Origin: Tanticharoenia sakaeratensis NBRC 103193
GTDB lineage: Bacteria > Pseudomonadota > Alphaproteobacteria > Acetobacterales > Acetobacteraceae
Reading direction: 5' to 3'
DNA: 33,301 nucleotides
Assembly (NCBI RefSeq): GCF_000963885.1
Contig: NZ_BALE01000033.1
Coordinates: forward strand, 1-33,301
The position numbers and the translations under genes were made by a program. Shown here in pieces: positions 1-6,793 of the stretch (the first letter of the stretch is position 1; every line of letters starts with the position of its first letter). The notes beneath the pieces are model-generated. The model was not told where the DNA came from. It ran no database searches and saw only the letters and a program-made list of their open reading frames with translations.

Positions 1-312
1 CAGATCTGGCCGGTGCTCCTGCCGTTCCTGACCCAGCACTACCCGTGGATCGTGCCCGTCATCGCGGTCCTGTTTCCCATCGCCGCCGTCTTCCGCGGTC
101 TGTCGCTCCTGCTCGGGAGCTACCGGTCGGTGCAGCAGACCGAACACGCCCGCGACGAGGACCGCTATCGCGCCATCGTTGAGCAGCGCGACGCCGCCAT
201 GCGCGATCTCGCCAGCGAGCGCGCCGCCCACGAGGCCACGCGCCGCCGGGCCGACGCCGCCGAATCCGTCCTTCTCCAGCGACAAGCAAGGAACACCCAT
301 GACCGGCCTTGA
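1..312 (+). CDS. small membrane/coiled-coil phage protein, 5' end cut by window
   Basis: The reading frame is open from base 1, so the true start may lie outside the window; a GTG at 13 would give 99 residues. One hydrophobic segment near the N-terminus (about residues 8-35 from the GTG) is followed by a charged, Ala/Arg/Glu-rich stretch (about 40-95) that looks like a coiled coil. A membrane anchor plus periplasmic coiled coil fits an i-spanin (Rz-like) or another lysis accessory protein, but I do not recognise the family. The gene overlaps the start of the lysozyme-like gene by 14 bases, which suggests translational coupling within a lysis cassette. Confidence 0.55.
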   Translation, partial: QIWPVLLPFLTQHYPWIVPVIAVLFPIAAVFRGLSLLLGSYRSVQQTEHARDEDRYRAIVEQRDAAMRDLASERAAHEATRRRADAAESVLLQRQARNTHDRP

Positions 313-793
313 TCTCGGCCAGCTCAAGCGGGACATCGCCGTCCCGGTCGTGACGGCCCTCGCGCTGCCGGGCAGCCTGACGGCGCGGGCCCAGCTCGCC
401 GCGTGCATCGCGAACTGCGAGAGCAACGCGGCCGAGCTGGAGCAAATCGACGGCCCGGCGCTCGGCCTGTGGCAGATGGAGCCGTTCACGCACGACGACT
501 GCTGGCAGAACTTCCTGCTGGCCCGTCACGCGCTGGGCGGCACGTGCCTCGGCTATCTCCCGGCGCGCTTCAATGGGCGCCCGGTCGGCAACGCGATCGC
601 GATGATCGAGAGCCTGGCCTACGCCTGCGCGCTGGCGATGGTCCGGTTCTACCGGTCCCCCATTGCGCTGCCCGCTGCCGGCGACGCGGCAGGCATGAAC
701 CGCGCCTGGCGCCTTGGCTACAACACGACGCTCGGCGCCGGGTCGGTGGACGCCGCGCACACGGCGCTCTGCCAGGCCGCCATCACCGCATGA
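299..793 (+). CDS. phage lysozyme-like lysis protein (putative endolysin)
   Basis: 164 residues from the ATG at 299; a longer frame upstream is a shadow of the previous gene. Glu41-Ser followed by GLWQMEP at 56-62 resembles the catalytic Glu and GLMQ-type motif of soluble lytic transglycosylase/goose-lysozyme folds. The C-terminal part (a helix with repeated Ala and Tyr/Phe, then PAAGD and a YNT motif) matches my memory of a family of phage proteins usually left as hypothetical. I infer a peptidoglycan hydrolase acting in host lysis, or on the wall during DNA entry. There is no signal peptide, so release would need the holin-like protein (2983-3279). The stop overlaps the next micro-ORF by ATGA. 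The fold call is inference; the gene itself is secure. Confidence 0.6.
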   Translation: MTGLDLGQLKRDIAVPVVTALALPGSLTARAQLAACIANCESNAAELEQIDGPALGLWQMEPFTHDDCWQNFLLARHALGGTCLGYLPARFNGRPVGNAIAMIESLAYACALAMVRFYRSPIALPAAGDAAGMNRAWRLGYNTTLGAGSVDAAHTALCQAAITA

Positions 794-861
794 CCTGGGC
801 TGCGATCCGCCGGCTCATCCAGCTGCGCCGCGTGCGCGCGTGGCTTCGTCTTCCCCGTTAG
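790..861 (+). CDS. 23-residue cationic micro-ORF coupled to the lysis gene
   Basis: The ATG at 790 overlaps the TGA of the preceding gene in an ATGA arrangement. The frame ends at 861 with TAG, whose bases form part of the TAGGA ribosome-binding site of the tailspike gene. The peptide has seven Arg, two Trp and several Ile/Leu, with spacing that suggests an amphipathic cationic helix. It is too short for usual gene callers. The tight packing on both sides supports translation, but coding by chance cannot be excluded. Function unknown; a membrane-active lysis helper is one possibility. Confidence 0.35.
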   Translation: MTWAAIRRLIQLRRVRAWLRLPR

Positions 862-872
862 GATTTTCAGGA

Positions 873-2660
873 ATGATCAAGCGTATGATGGCAGCCGCCG
901 TCAGGGCGACGACGACAGCTGTCAAAGCAACCGCGACGTCCGTCGCGGCGACGGGAAGCGTGATTGTCAACTTCGTGAACGGTCAGGTTCTGACCGGCTC
1001 GCAGCTGAACGCGATCCAGACCGGTAAGGTCGACGTCATCAGCGGGTCTGCCTCTGGCTTGGCGATCACAGCGGGAACGGTTGATCCCACTTCGGTCATG
1101 AAAGCCATCACCGGCAACACCGTGAGCGTGGATGCCATCCTGCTCGACGCGCATGCCCTACGCCGGGCCGGGTGCAAGCTGGATGGCGTGACCGATGACG
1201 GGCCCGCCATCAACACGCTGATCGCGAACATCGGCACGACGGTGGTGACGGGCATGCCCGCGCCGACGGTCGCGATGCAGCTTCCAGCGGGCACGGTATT
1301 GTTCATCGGCACGACGCTCCAGACCGGCACGGTGTCGCTGTCCATCTCGGGTGGCGGCAAGGACAACACCGTCATCCTGATGAAGTCGGGCGGCGCGGGC
1401 GTGATCCAGCACGGCACGACATCGACGCCGGCCGTCGGCACGCTTCAGATCCGCGACATCGCCTTTGTCGATGCGGATATTCTCGGATCCGGCAGCCCGG
1501 CAATCTCGGCCGTGTTCTCGTCCGATCTGAGCCTGTTCGGCTGCCTGGCCTGGCTGAACGTGTTCTTCCGGTATTTCTCGCAGGCGCTGAATGCAACGAA
1601 CGTGCCGCGCGACACCGTGTGGTTCAACGTGAAGGCCGCAGGCCCTGACGGCGCGGTGCAGGCCCTGTCCGCCTTCCAGTTCACAGGCACGACGGCCAAC
1701 ACCTTCGGCAACTTCAATGGCCTGTTCATCCAGTGCGCCGGGGCCAATTACTCGTACGTCTGGCAGTATTCCTCCAACGTCCCGTGGGAGGGGCAGCGGT
1801 TCTATTCCTGCGACGGCTACAATGGCTGGGGCCTGGTCAAGGTCTGGATCAGCCCGACGGCGATCAGCGGCGTCACGAACTATCAGGCGGTCGGCTGGCT
1901 TTTCAACGGCTGCGACTGGCAGGGCTACGGGTTCGCCCTCGACATGTGCGGCTGCCGGATGATCCGGATCGACAACTTCTACTGCGCGGTGAATGCCCTT
2001 CCATCCGGGACGGCGATCCCCGCCGCGCCCGACGGCACCACGCGAAGCTATCGATCCCTCATGTCGTTCCGCCGGTGCGGCGATGTCGAAATGAACGGGT
2101 CGAATTTCGAAAGCGGCGGCAATCTCGACAGCACGTCCACCGTCGTGTTCGTCAATTCCGACGTGTCCTATTTCCGCTCAAGCCGGGCCCGGATCCTGGT
2201 GGGCGAGCAGGTTGCCGGCGGCTTCGAATACGCGTCCGGCAACAGCAACAACGTGTGCGCGGCGCTCGACACCTACTGGGCGGAGTGGGGCGGCAACGCC
2301 GGCACCTGCGTGCTCGATCACGGCGCAAACCAGACCAACCAGGAAGCGGTGTTCTACGCGAACGCCGACATCACGGTCGGCGAGGTCTCCTACACGGGGC
2401 GGTATCGCGTGGTGCAGACGGCGCAGAACGTCTCGATGGATTCCAATCACCGCGTCGCCGTCACGTTCCCGACGCGATGGGGCACGACGAACCCGATTTT
2501 CATCGGGGGCGCGCCGCATCTGCAATGGGACATCCTCGGCCAGGATACGACGGCAGGCGTGGCCTACCTCTACGACATCACCTCGACGGGCTTCACGATC
2601 CAGTTCGCGAACGCGAGCACGGCGACGCTCGGCATCGAATATACAGCTGAGGGTTTCTGA
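873..2660 (+). CDS. phage tailspike/tail fibre protein with pectate-lyase-like beta-helix
   Basis: 595 residues from the ATG at 873, which has TAGGA nine bases upstream; the longer frame from 714 overlaps the lysis gene out of frame and is rejected. Residues 1-95 are low-complexity Ala/Thr/Val-rich and would be the virion-attachment part. DGVTDDGPAIN at 104-114 is the signature at the start of many tailspike and pectate-lyase-3 type beta-helix domains. The following 350 residues are rich in Gly, Asn, Ser and short strands, as expected for a trimeric beta-helix that binds or cleaves surface polysaccharide. No catalytic residues can be named. It sits between lysis and small tail genes. Confidence is high for the structural class, low for any enzymatic activity. 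Confidence 0.75.
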   Translation: MIKRMMAAAVRATTTAVKATATSVAATGSVIVNFVNGQVLTGSQLNAIQTGKVDVISGSASGLAITAGTVDPTSVMKAITGNTVSVDAILLDAHALRRAGCKLDGVTDDGPAINTLIANIGTTVVTGMPAPTVAMQLPAGTVLFIGTTLQTGTVSLSISGGGKDNTVILMKSGGAGVIQHGTTSTPAVGTLQIRDIAFVDADILGSGSPAISAVFSSDLSLFGCLAWLNVFFRYFSQALNATNVPRDTVWFNVKAAGPDGAVQALSAFQFTGTTANTFGNFNGLFIQCAGANYSYVWQYSSNVPWEGQRFYSCDGYNGWGLVKVWISPTAISGVTNYQAVGWLFNGCDWQGYGFALDMCGCRMIRIDNFYCAVNALPSGTAIPAAPDGTTRSYRSLMSFRRCGDVEMNGSNFESGGNLDSTSTVVFVNSDVSYFRSSRARILVGEQVAGGFEYASGNSNNVCAALDTYWAEWGGNAGTCVLDHGANQTNQEAVFYANADITVGEVSYTGRYRVVQTAQNVSMDSNHRVAVTFPTRWGTTNPIFIGGAPHLQWDILGQDTTAGVAYLYDITSTGFTIQFANASTATLGIEYTAEGF

Positions 2661-2661
2661 C

Positions 2662-2973
2662 ATGGCACTTTCCAAGTCCGTCACCATGCCGACCGGGGCG
2701 GTTGCCGCCTACTGGTCGCTAGTCTCGATGCAGTCGATCCTGGGGAGCCAGGTCTGCAACGTCTATCTCGGCGGCTATGTGTCCGAGGCGACGCAGGCAG
2801 CCGGGTCTCCGCCGCTGCAAACGCGGTTCTTCTCGCTGACGGCGAGCCAGCTCGGTGTCAGCGACATCACCACGGCCACCTCGGCCGAGGTCTATTCCGC
2901 GATCCTGTCGCTCGTGAACGCATCGGGATCCACCGATCCGCTCAACGGCGCGACGACCTACTCGGCATCGTGA
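2662..2973 (+). CDS. small phage protein downstream of tailspike
   Basis: 103 residues from the ATG at 2662, one base after the tailspike stop, with GAGG in the end of the tailspike gene as ribosome-binding site. The protein is Ser/Thr/Ala-rich with no membrane segment or signal peptide. The C-terminal part reads like a short alpha/beta domain. I do not recognise the family. Position directly behind a tailspike suggests a tail-associated or chaperone/assembly protein, which is inference from order only. Confidence 0.65.
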   Translation: MALSKSVTMPTGAVAAYWSLVSMQSILGSQVCNVYLGGYVSEATQAAGSPPLQTRFFSLTASQLGVSDITTATSAEVYSAILSLVNASGSTDPLNGATTYSAS

Positions 2974-2982
2974 GGTGATGGC

Positions 2983-3279
2983 ATGGACCCGACCACGCTG
3001 ATCCTGAACGCGATCCCGGCGCAGTATGCGCTGCCGGCCGCGCTGCTCATCATCGCCTGCAAGCTCGTGACCGTGTTCGTCCGGCCGCCGGCCGCGACAT
3101 CGGCCTGGGCGATCCCGTTCCAGATCGTGACCATGATCGGACTGAACGTCGGCTGGGCCGCGAACCGGCTTCAGGTCGGCAAGACGGGCGTGATGGTGCC
3201 GCGTGAGGTAGCCCCGGCGGCCAAGGCCGCGATTGATGCCGCCGGCGTGCCGCGCGTTGTACGTCTGGCAAATGATTAA
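2983..3279 (+). CDS. holin-like small membrane protein
   Basis: 98 residues from the ATG at 2983, with GAGGTGATG just upstream. Two hydrophobic stretches (about 12-34 and 42-60) are separated by a short loop with Arg-Pro-Pro, followed by a soluble C-terminal tail of about 35 residues. Size and topology fit a class II holin or a phage membrane protein of the tail/lysis block. No diagnostic motif is present. The neighbours (lysozyme-like protein upstream) support a role in lysis, but the call rests on topology. Confidence 0.5.
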   Translation: MDPTTLILNAIPAQYALPAALLIIACKLVTVFVRPPAATSAWAIPFQIVTMIGLNVGWAANRLQVGKTGVMVPREVAPAAKAAIDAAGVPRVVRLAND

Positions 3280-3308
3280 ATCTCATAAGAAGTTAAGAGA
3301 CCCAATCT

Positions 3309-3665
3309 ATGTCAATCCGCTCTGAAGCAACGTTGATGATTTCCAGGTTGAGAGCGCGAGCGGAGTCTTTATCTGACCAATCAAAATATGGCTTGCCTAG
3401 CCTTGAAACGGATGCAGCCAAGTTGCTTGAACGACTACTTGAAGATCAGGCGAAGCCCCACCCTGTGACGCGGGCCATGTGGTTGTCTGGATCAAATTGG
3501 ATTGACGACAACAGGGACGCCATTACAGGCGAATGCCACCCAGATGCTGAAGCTATTTATAATGCCATGGAGACTGCGAGGGTAGCTGAAAGCTTTTCAT
3601 CCAGTCTCGTGACGGTGGCTCTACAGGCACTCCAACAAAACGGGGTGGAGAATAATATTGTATAA
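3309..3665 (+). CDS. hypothetical protein in AT-rich island
   Basis: 118 residues from the ATG at 3309. Predicted mostly helical, polar, without membrane segments or Cys. Base composition is clearly more AT-rich than the flanking phage genes, like the minus-strand gene it runs into. The last 113 bases overlap antisense with the 3' end of the HEPN-like gene. I do not recognise it. It may be a moron gene or a partner of its neighbour. The only upstream purine-rich stretch (AAGTTAAGAGA) is a weak ribosome-binding site. Confidence 0.5.
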   Translation: MSIRSEATLMISRLRARAESLSDQSKYGLPSLETDAAKLLERLLEDQAKPHPVTRAMWLSGSNWIDDNRDAITGECHPDAEAIYNAMETARVAESFSSSLVTVALQALQQNGVENNIV

Positions 3666-4095
3666 TAGAAAGAAATCTTACTATCGTTTTTATATCTAAT
3701 ATCATATGATTTATATCAAGCTCTGACACAGCTTCCTCGGTGTATTTTTCACGAAAAGGCATAAGGAGAAATTTTCTATTAATGAATTTGCCATTACTTG
3801 GAACAAATCCATTATGTAGTATTTTATTTCTCATGACAGCGATTTTTCTTGTCTGGTTAAGAACATCAGAAATTTCGTATGGAATATCTTCATTGTTGAA
3901 TTTATAACAATCCCTAAGCAGGTCGCATGACTTATCGAGAGTCATGTTTTGCATTATTATATTTATGTTGTCATTGCTACTGTTTATATATTTTACACAG
4001 GATGTCTTTATACCAAGCTCCATATTGGCGAACTCGCAAACAAACTCGCCTATAGCTTCGTAAAGGCTCCTAAAAGCCGAATTGGGGTGCGGCAT
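3553..4095 (-). CDS. HEPN-like protein, AT-rich moron
   Basis: 180 residues, strongly AT-rich compared with the rest of the window. Arg89-Asn-Lys-Ile-Leu-His94 fits the R(N/D/H)X3-5H motif (Rx4-6H) of HEPN-superfamily RNases, followed by NG. The rest is helical, as expected for the fold. HEPN proteins are known toxin, abortive-infection and CRISPR-accessory RNases. Here I infer a prophage-borne defence or toxin gene. It has a strong ribosome-binding site (AAAAGGAGAG, ending about seven bases before the ATG) and its own candidate promoter, and is oriented against the phage genes, which is typical of a gene expressed in the lysogen. A non-catalytic HEPN-like protein remains possible. Confidence 0.6.
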   Translation of the reverse strand: MPHPNSAFRSLYEAIGEFVCEFANMELGIKTSCVKYINSSNDNINIIMQNMTLDKSCDLLRDCYKFNNEDIPYEISDVLNQTRKIAVMRNKILHNGFVPSNGKFINRKFLLMPFREKYTEEAVSELDINHMILDIKTIVRFLSIIQYYSPPRFVGVPVEPPSRDWMKSFQLPSQSPWHYK

Positions 4096-4111
4096 GAATA
4101 CTCTCCTTTTG

Positions 4112-4144
4112 TCTATAAAGGAGGATGCGCCAGAGTCGGGTCAA
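4112..4144 (-). promoter_or_regulatory. candidate promoter of the HEPN-like gene
   Basis: On the minus strand TTGACC (4139-4144) is followed after 19 bases by TTTATA (4114-4119), or after 21 bases by TATAGA (4112-4117). Spacing is longer than ideal. It lies immediately upstream of the strong ribosome-binding site at about 4101-4110. Confidence 0.35.
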
Positions 4145-4243
4145 CATCTAGTGGCCCGCCTCGCCACCAACTCGTAAGCCGTTCTTACAAGTTCCCATCC
4201 CCGAAGGAGGCGCGCCTCTCGCGCGTCAGACCAACCCACCCAC

Positions 4244-4268
4244 GGGCGCCCACTGCGGCGCCCTTTTT
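4244..4268 (+). terminator. rho-independent terminator
   Basis: Perfect 7-bp stem GGGCGCC (4244-4250) and GGCGCCC (4257-4263) with a six-base loop, followed directly by five T. It would stop plus-strand transcription coming from the upstream phage genes and the AT-rich island, just before the gene that starts at 4284. Confidence 0.8.
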
Positions 4269-4283
4269 CGTTTGGAGACATCC

Positions 4284-4562
4284 ATGTCCGACGCCACCAC
4301 AGTCATCACTGCGCTCGATGCCCTCGTGAAGGACATCGCTGGCGACAAGCTTTCGGCCGCTGCGCAGGCCAAGCTCGCGCTCTACTCCGGCATCGTGGGC
4401 TCTCTGCTCAACGAGGCGCTGCCGGTGATCAACAGCAAGATCAACTGGGCCGCCATCGAAACGGGCGTCGCTCAGGCGCTGGCCGGGATCGAGGCGACCT
4501 ATGACGCGATCGAAGGCAAGGCGGCGACCGACCAGGCCGACGTCGCGAGCCCGACTGTCTGA
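4284..4562 (+). CDS. small helical phage protein
   Basis: 92 residues from the ATG at 4284 with TTTGGAGA about six bases upstream; a TTG at 4272 in the same frame lacks a suitable site. The protein is Ala/Val/Ile-rich and helical with no clear membrane span. It lies in the same block as the lipoprotein and NlpC/P60-like genes, right behind a terminator, so it may open a separate late transcript. Family not recognised. Confidence 0.6.
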   Translation: MSDATTVITALDALVKDIAGDKLSAAAQAKLALYSGIVGSLLNEALPVINSKINWAAIETGVAQALAGIEATYDAIEGKAATDQADVASPTV

Positions 4563-4635
4563 CGTCCGGTTCCTGATCTCGTGGGGCGTCCTCGTGGCGC
4601 TCCTGACTCTCGCGGCGCTGACCGCACAAGGATGA
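4501..4635 (+). CDS. 44-residue micro-ORF with basic N-terminus and one membrane helix
   Basis: Starting at the ATG at 4501 inside the previous gene in another frame, the product has about 20 Arg/Lys-rich residues and then a hydrophobic segment (FLISWGVLVALLTLAAL). The hydrophobic part lies entirely in the gap 4563-4635 that is otherwise without a gene, and the stop is four bases before the lipoprotein ATG. A later non-ATG start is possible. It resembles other tiny single-span ORFs in this block (5760-5852, 6643-6720). Confidence 0.35.
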   Translation: MTRSKARRRPTRPTSRARLSDVRFLISWGVLVALLTLAALTAQG

Positions 4636-4639
4636 TTCC

Positions 4640-5221
4640 ATGACCCATCTCGCATCCCGCCGCGCGTTCATTCGCGGCGGCCTCACGCTCGGCGCGGGCG
4701 TGGCGCTGGCCGGCTGCGCGGCCTCGACGACGAACGGCGTCACGACAATCACGGCCAACGTCGCGGAATTCACCGCTGACACTGACACCGCGCTGAACGT
4801 CGCCAAGACGGTACTCGCCTTCACCGGCGTGCCGGCCGCCGTCGTCACTGTCGTGGATGAGGGCGTCGCTCTGATCGAGACCGGCCTCGCTGCCTTTAAT
4901 ACGTACACTGGCGGCAGCGCATCGATCACGTTCAACAGGACGTCGGTGCCGGCGGCCGTGTCGAGCCTGATCGCGGACATCCAGACGGCGGCGTCCGACA
5001 TCTCGGCGGTCGCCACGTCCGAGGCGTCGACGCTCGGCGCATCCCTGACAGCCAAGGTCACGGCCGTCGCATCCGATGTCGCATCCGTCGCCTCGATCCT
5101 GTCGAGTGCGATCGCGTCGGTTTCGAGCGTGTCCCTGGTGGCCGGCAGCGCGGCCGACAAGCAGGCCCAGCAGCGCGCGCAGCAGATCGACGCGATCAAG
5201 CGCCGGCACGGTCTCGCGTGA
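4640..5221 (+). CDS. prophage lipoprotein with Tat-type signal
   Basis: 193 residues from the ATG at 4640. SRRAFIRGG at residues 6-14 fits the twin-arginine pattern, followed by a hydrophobic stretch and a lipobox LAGC with Cys26. The mature part is Ala/Ser/Val/Thr-rich and helical, ends in a charged Gln/Arg-rich helix, and has no other Cys. It is therefore probably exported folded and lipid-anchored. Prophage lipoproteins are known in superinfection exclusion and in lysis (Rz1-type); neither can be assigned here. Its stop overlaps the GTG of the next gene (GTGA). Confidence 0.65.
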   Translation: MTHLASRRAFIRGGLTLGAGVALAGCAASTTNGVTTITANVAEFTADTDTALNVAKTVLAFTGVPAAVVTVVDEGVALIETGLAAFNTYTGGSASITFNRTSVPAAVSSLIADIQTAASDISAVATSEASTLGASLTAKVTAVASDVASVASILSSAIASVSSVSLVAGSAADKQAQQRAQQIDAIKRRHGLA

Positions 5222-5763
5222 CCATCCGCGTCCGGCTGTATCGGCCGTCCGACCTGTTCGGGCGGCTGATCTGCTGGCGGCTGGAAAGCCAGTGGTCGCA
5301 CGCCACGATCGAGTTCGACGGCACGATCTACTCCGCGACCTTCCCGCACATCCTCATGTGCGGCCCGAACGACGCCGCGTTCGGCATGCCGCCGCGCACG
5401 GGACGCGCGATCGAGGTCCGCATGTCGGACGACGAACGCGCCCGGGCGCTGGCCTACTGCCAGTCGATGCTTGGCACGTCCTATGACGTGCTCGCCATCG
5501 CGGGCTGGGCACTGCGAATCGAGGCGATGCAGCGGCCGCACCATGCCTACTGTTTCGAATACGTGGCCGATGCCCTCGCGGCGGCCGGCGTCTTCCCGGA
5601 CAGCCGGCGACTGATCACGGGCGATCAGCTTCTGGTCGACCTGTATGCGTCCGGCCGCGTGCTCAATCCCGACATCGGACAGTTCGACCAGATGGGCGCA
5701 CGCGCTGCCGCGAAGCATCAGCCGGCCCCCGTCGCGGTCCCGGCGCCTCTGGTCCGGCCATGA
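5218..5763 (+). CDS. permuted NlpC/P60-like (YiiX/LRAT-type) putative cysteine peptidase
   Basis: 181 residues from a GTG at 5218 that overlaps the lipoprotein stop. WSHATIEFDG places a His at residue 28 in a strand, and HHAYCFEYVADAL places Cys112 at the start of a helix with Glu two residues on. His before Cys is the order seen in the circularly permuted NlpC/P60 (YiiX/YaeF-type) papain-like enzymes, which act as amidases or peptidases, often on cell-wall or lipid substrates. The C-terminal 25 residues are Pro/Ala-rich. No signal peptide. It lies between a lipoprotein and a second papain-fold protein, suggesting a wall- or tail-associated role. Confidence 0.55.
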   Translation: MTIRVRLYRPSDLFGRLICWRLESQWSHATIEFDGTIYSATFPHILMCGPNDAAFGMPPRTGRAIEVRMSDDERARALAYCQSMLGTSYDVLAIAGWALRIEAMQRPHHAYCFEYVADALAAAGVFPDSRRLITGDQLLVDLYASGRVLNPDIGQFDQMGARAAAKHQPAPVAVPAPLVRP

Positions 5764-5852
5764 CTGGCGCCGAGGTCGCGACCTACGCGGTCGCCTTCGG
5801 GGCGCTGTTCGTCGCCGCCATCAAGATCCTCCCGACACGGAAAACACGATGA
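5760..5852 (+). CDS. 30-residue single-span micro-ORF, ATGA-coupled on both sides
   Basis: The ATG at 5760 overlaps the upstream stop (ATGA), and its own TGA overlaps the ATG of the next gene (5849, ATGA). The product has one hydrophobic segment (about residues 8-24) and a basic tail with Lys, Arg, Lys, Arg. The double overlap explains the gap between its neighbours exactly and argues that it is translated. Function unknown; a small membrane lysis or anchor peptide is possible. Confidence 0.5.
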   Translation: MTGAEVATYAVAFGALFVAAIKILPTRKTR

Positions 5853-6643
5853 CCCATCCCACGCTGAGACTCGGCGCCCGGCCTGCCGAGACACGGCCGC
5901 GCCAGCCTCATCTCTCGGGCCTGCGCATGATGGCGCGCGCGGCACCGCCGAAGCTCATCCGCAGCCACATCAACCCGTCGCCGCTGATGTTGGACAACGA
6001 CACGCTGGGCGATTGCACCTCGGCCGGGCTCGGCAATTCCATCCGCGCGCTCTCGGCCCTGAACGGGTTTCAGACCGCGATCACTCCGCAGAATGCGGTC
6101 AGCTTCTACAGCGCCTCGACCGGCTACGTGCCGGGCAATGCCGCGACGGACCAGGGCGGCATCGAGGTTGACGTGCTCGGCTATGCGGCGGCCCATGGCT
6201 ATCCGGTGCAGAACCAGACGCTGTTTCCGCTCTGGGGCACGATCGCGCTCGACGACTTCAACGGCATGCGCCTGGCCATGGCGGCGTTCGGCGCGACCTA
6301 TTTCGGCGTGCAGCTCGCGCTGGCCGATCAGGCCTCCATCGGCGCGGTATGGGACACGGACACGCCGGCCTCGGCCGGCGACCCGACGCCCGGGTCCTGG
6401 GGCGGGCATTGCCTCGACGGCTGGTCCTATACGGGAACCGGCGACACGGACATCGTGACGCTGCTGACATGGGGCACGACGCAGCGCTGCACGTGGCGGT
6501 GGCTCCGGTCGCGGCTCATGGAAGCGCACGGCGTCCTGTGGCCGCAGCTCGCAACCCCGTCGCCCGCCTTTCTGGCCATCCACGATCTGGAAGACGTGCG
6601 GGCCGCGAACGCCGCGTTCCTCAACGGCGCGGCGGCCGCCTGA
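5849..6643 (+). CDS. papain-fold (C1-like) phage protein
   Basis: 264 residues from the ATG at 5849. NDTLGDCTSAG with Cys56 at the start of a helix, GGHCLDGWSY with His187, and LLTWG at 205-209 follow the order Cys, His, (N)SWG of papain-like C1 peptidases. The Asn of the usual NSWG is replaced, so activity may be changed. Proteins of this type occur in phage and prophage late regions without known role; virion maturation or wall cleavage are guesses. No signal peptide. It is coupled by ATGA to the micro-ORF upstream and by TGATG to the one downstream. Confidence 0.55.
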   Translation: MTHPTLRLGARPAETRPRQPHLSGLRMMARAAPPKLIRSHINPSPLMLDNDTLGDCTSAGLGNSIRALSALNGFQTAITPQNAVSFYSASTGYVPGNAATDQGGIEVDVLGYAAAHGYPVQNQTLFPLWGTIALDDFNGMRLAMAAFGATYFGVQLALADQASIGAVWDTDTPASAGDPTPGSWGGHCLDGWSYTGTGDTDIVTLLTWGTTQRCTWRWLRSRLMEAHGVLWPQLATPSPAFLAIHDLEDVRAANAAFLNGAAAA

Positions 6644-6720
6644 TGCACTGGCCGTGGCTCGTGCTGATGGCGCTCGTCATCGGCGCGGCCTGGGCGCTCG
6701 CGCGGTGGGGCGTGTGGTGA
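6643..6720 (+). CDS. 25-residue single-span micro-ORF
   Basis: The ATG at 6643 overlaps the stop of the papain-fold gene (TGATG). The product is almost one hydrophobic helix with five Trp and two Arg near the C-terminus. It is the third tiny membrane ORF in this block and the second with an exact stop/start overlap to a neighbour, which supports translation. Function unknown. Confidence 0.4.
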   Translation: MHWPWLVLMALVIGAAWALARWGVW

Positions 6721-6793
6721 GTTGTTTGGGAAGCGAGTCTTTTGAAGGACTTGGCTTCGTTGACTAGACTCCTGATTCTGTTACCCTTTTGGT

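Noticed and set aside
4441-5718. Minus-strand frame of 425 codons across the lipoprotein and NlpC/P60-like genes
   Set aside because: Composition is low-complexity and Arg/Ala/Asp-rich, as expected for an antisense shadow in GC-rich DNA; the plus-strand genes have signal peptide, motifs and overlaps.
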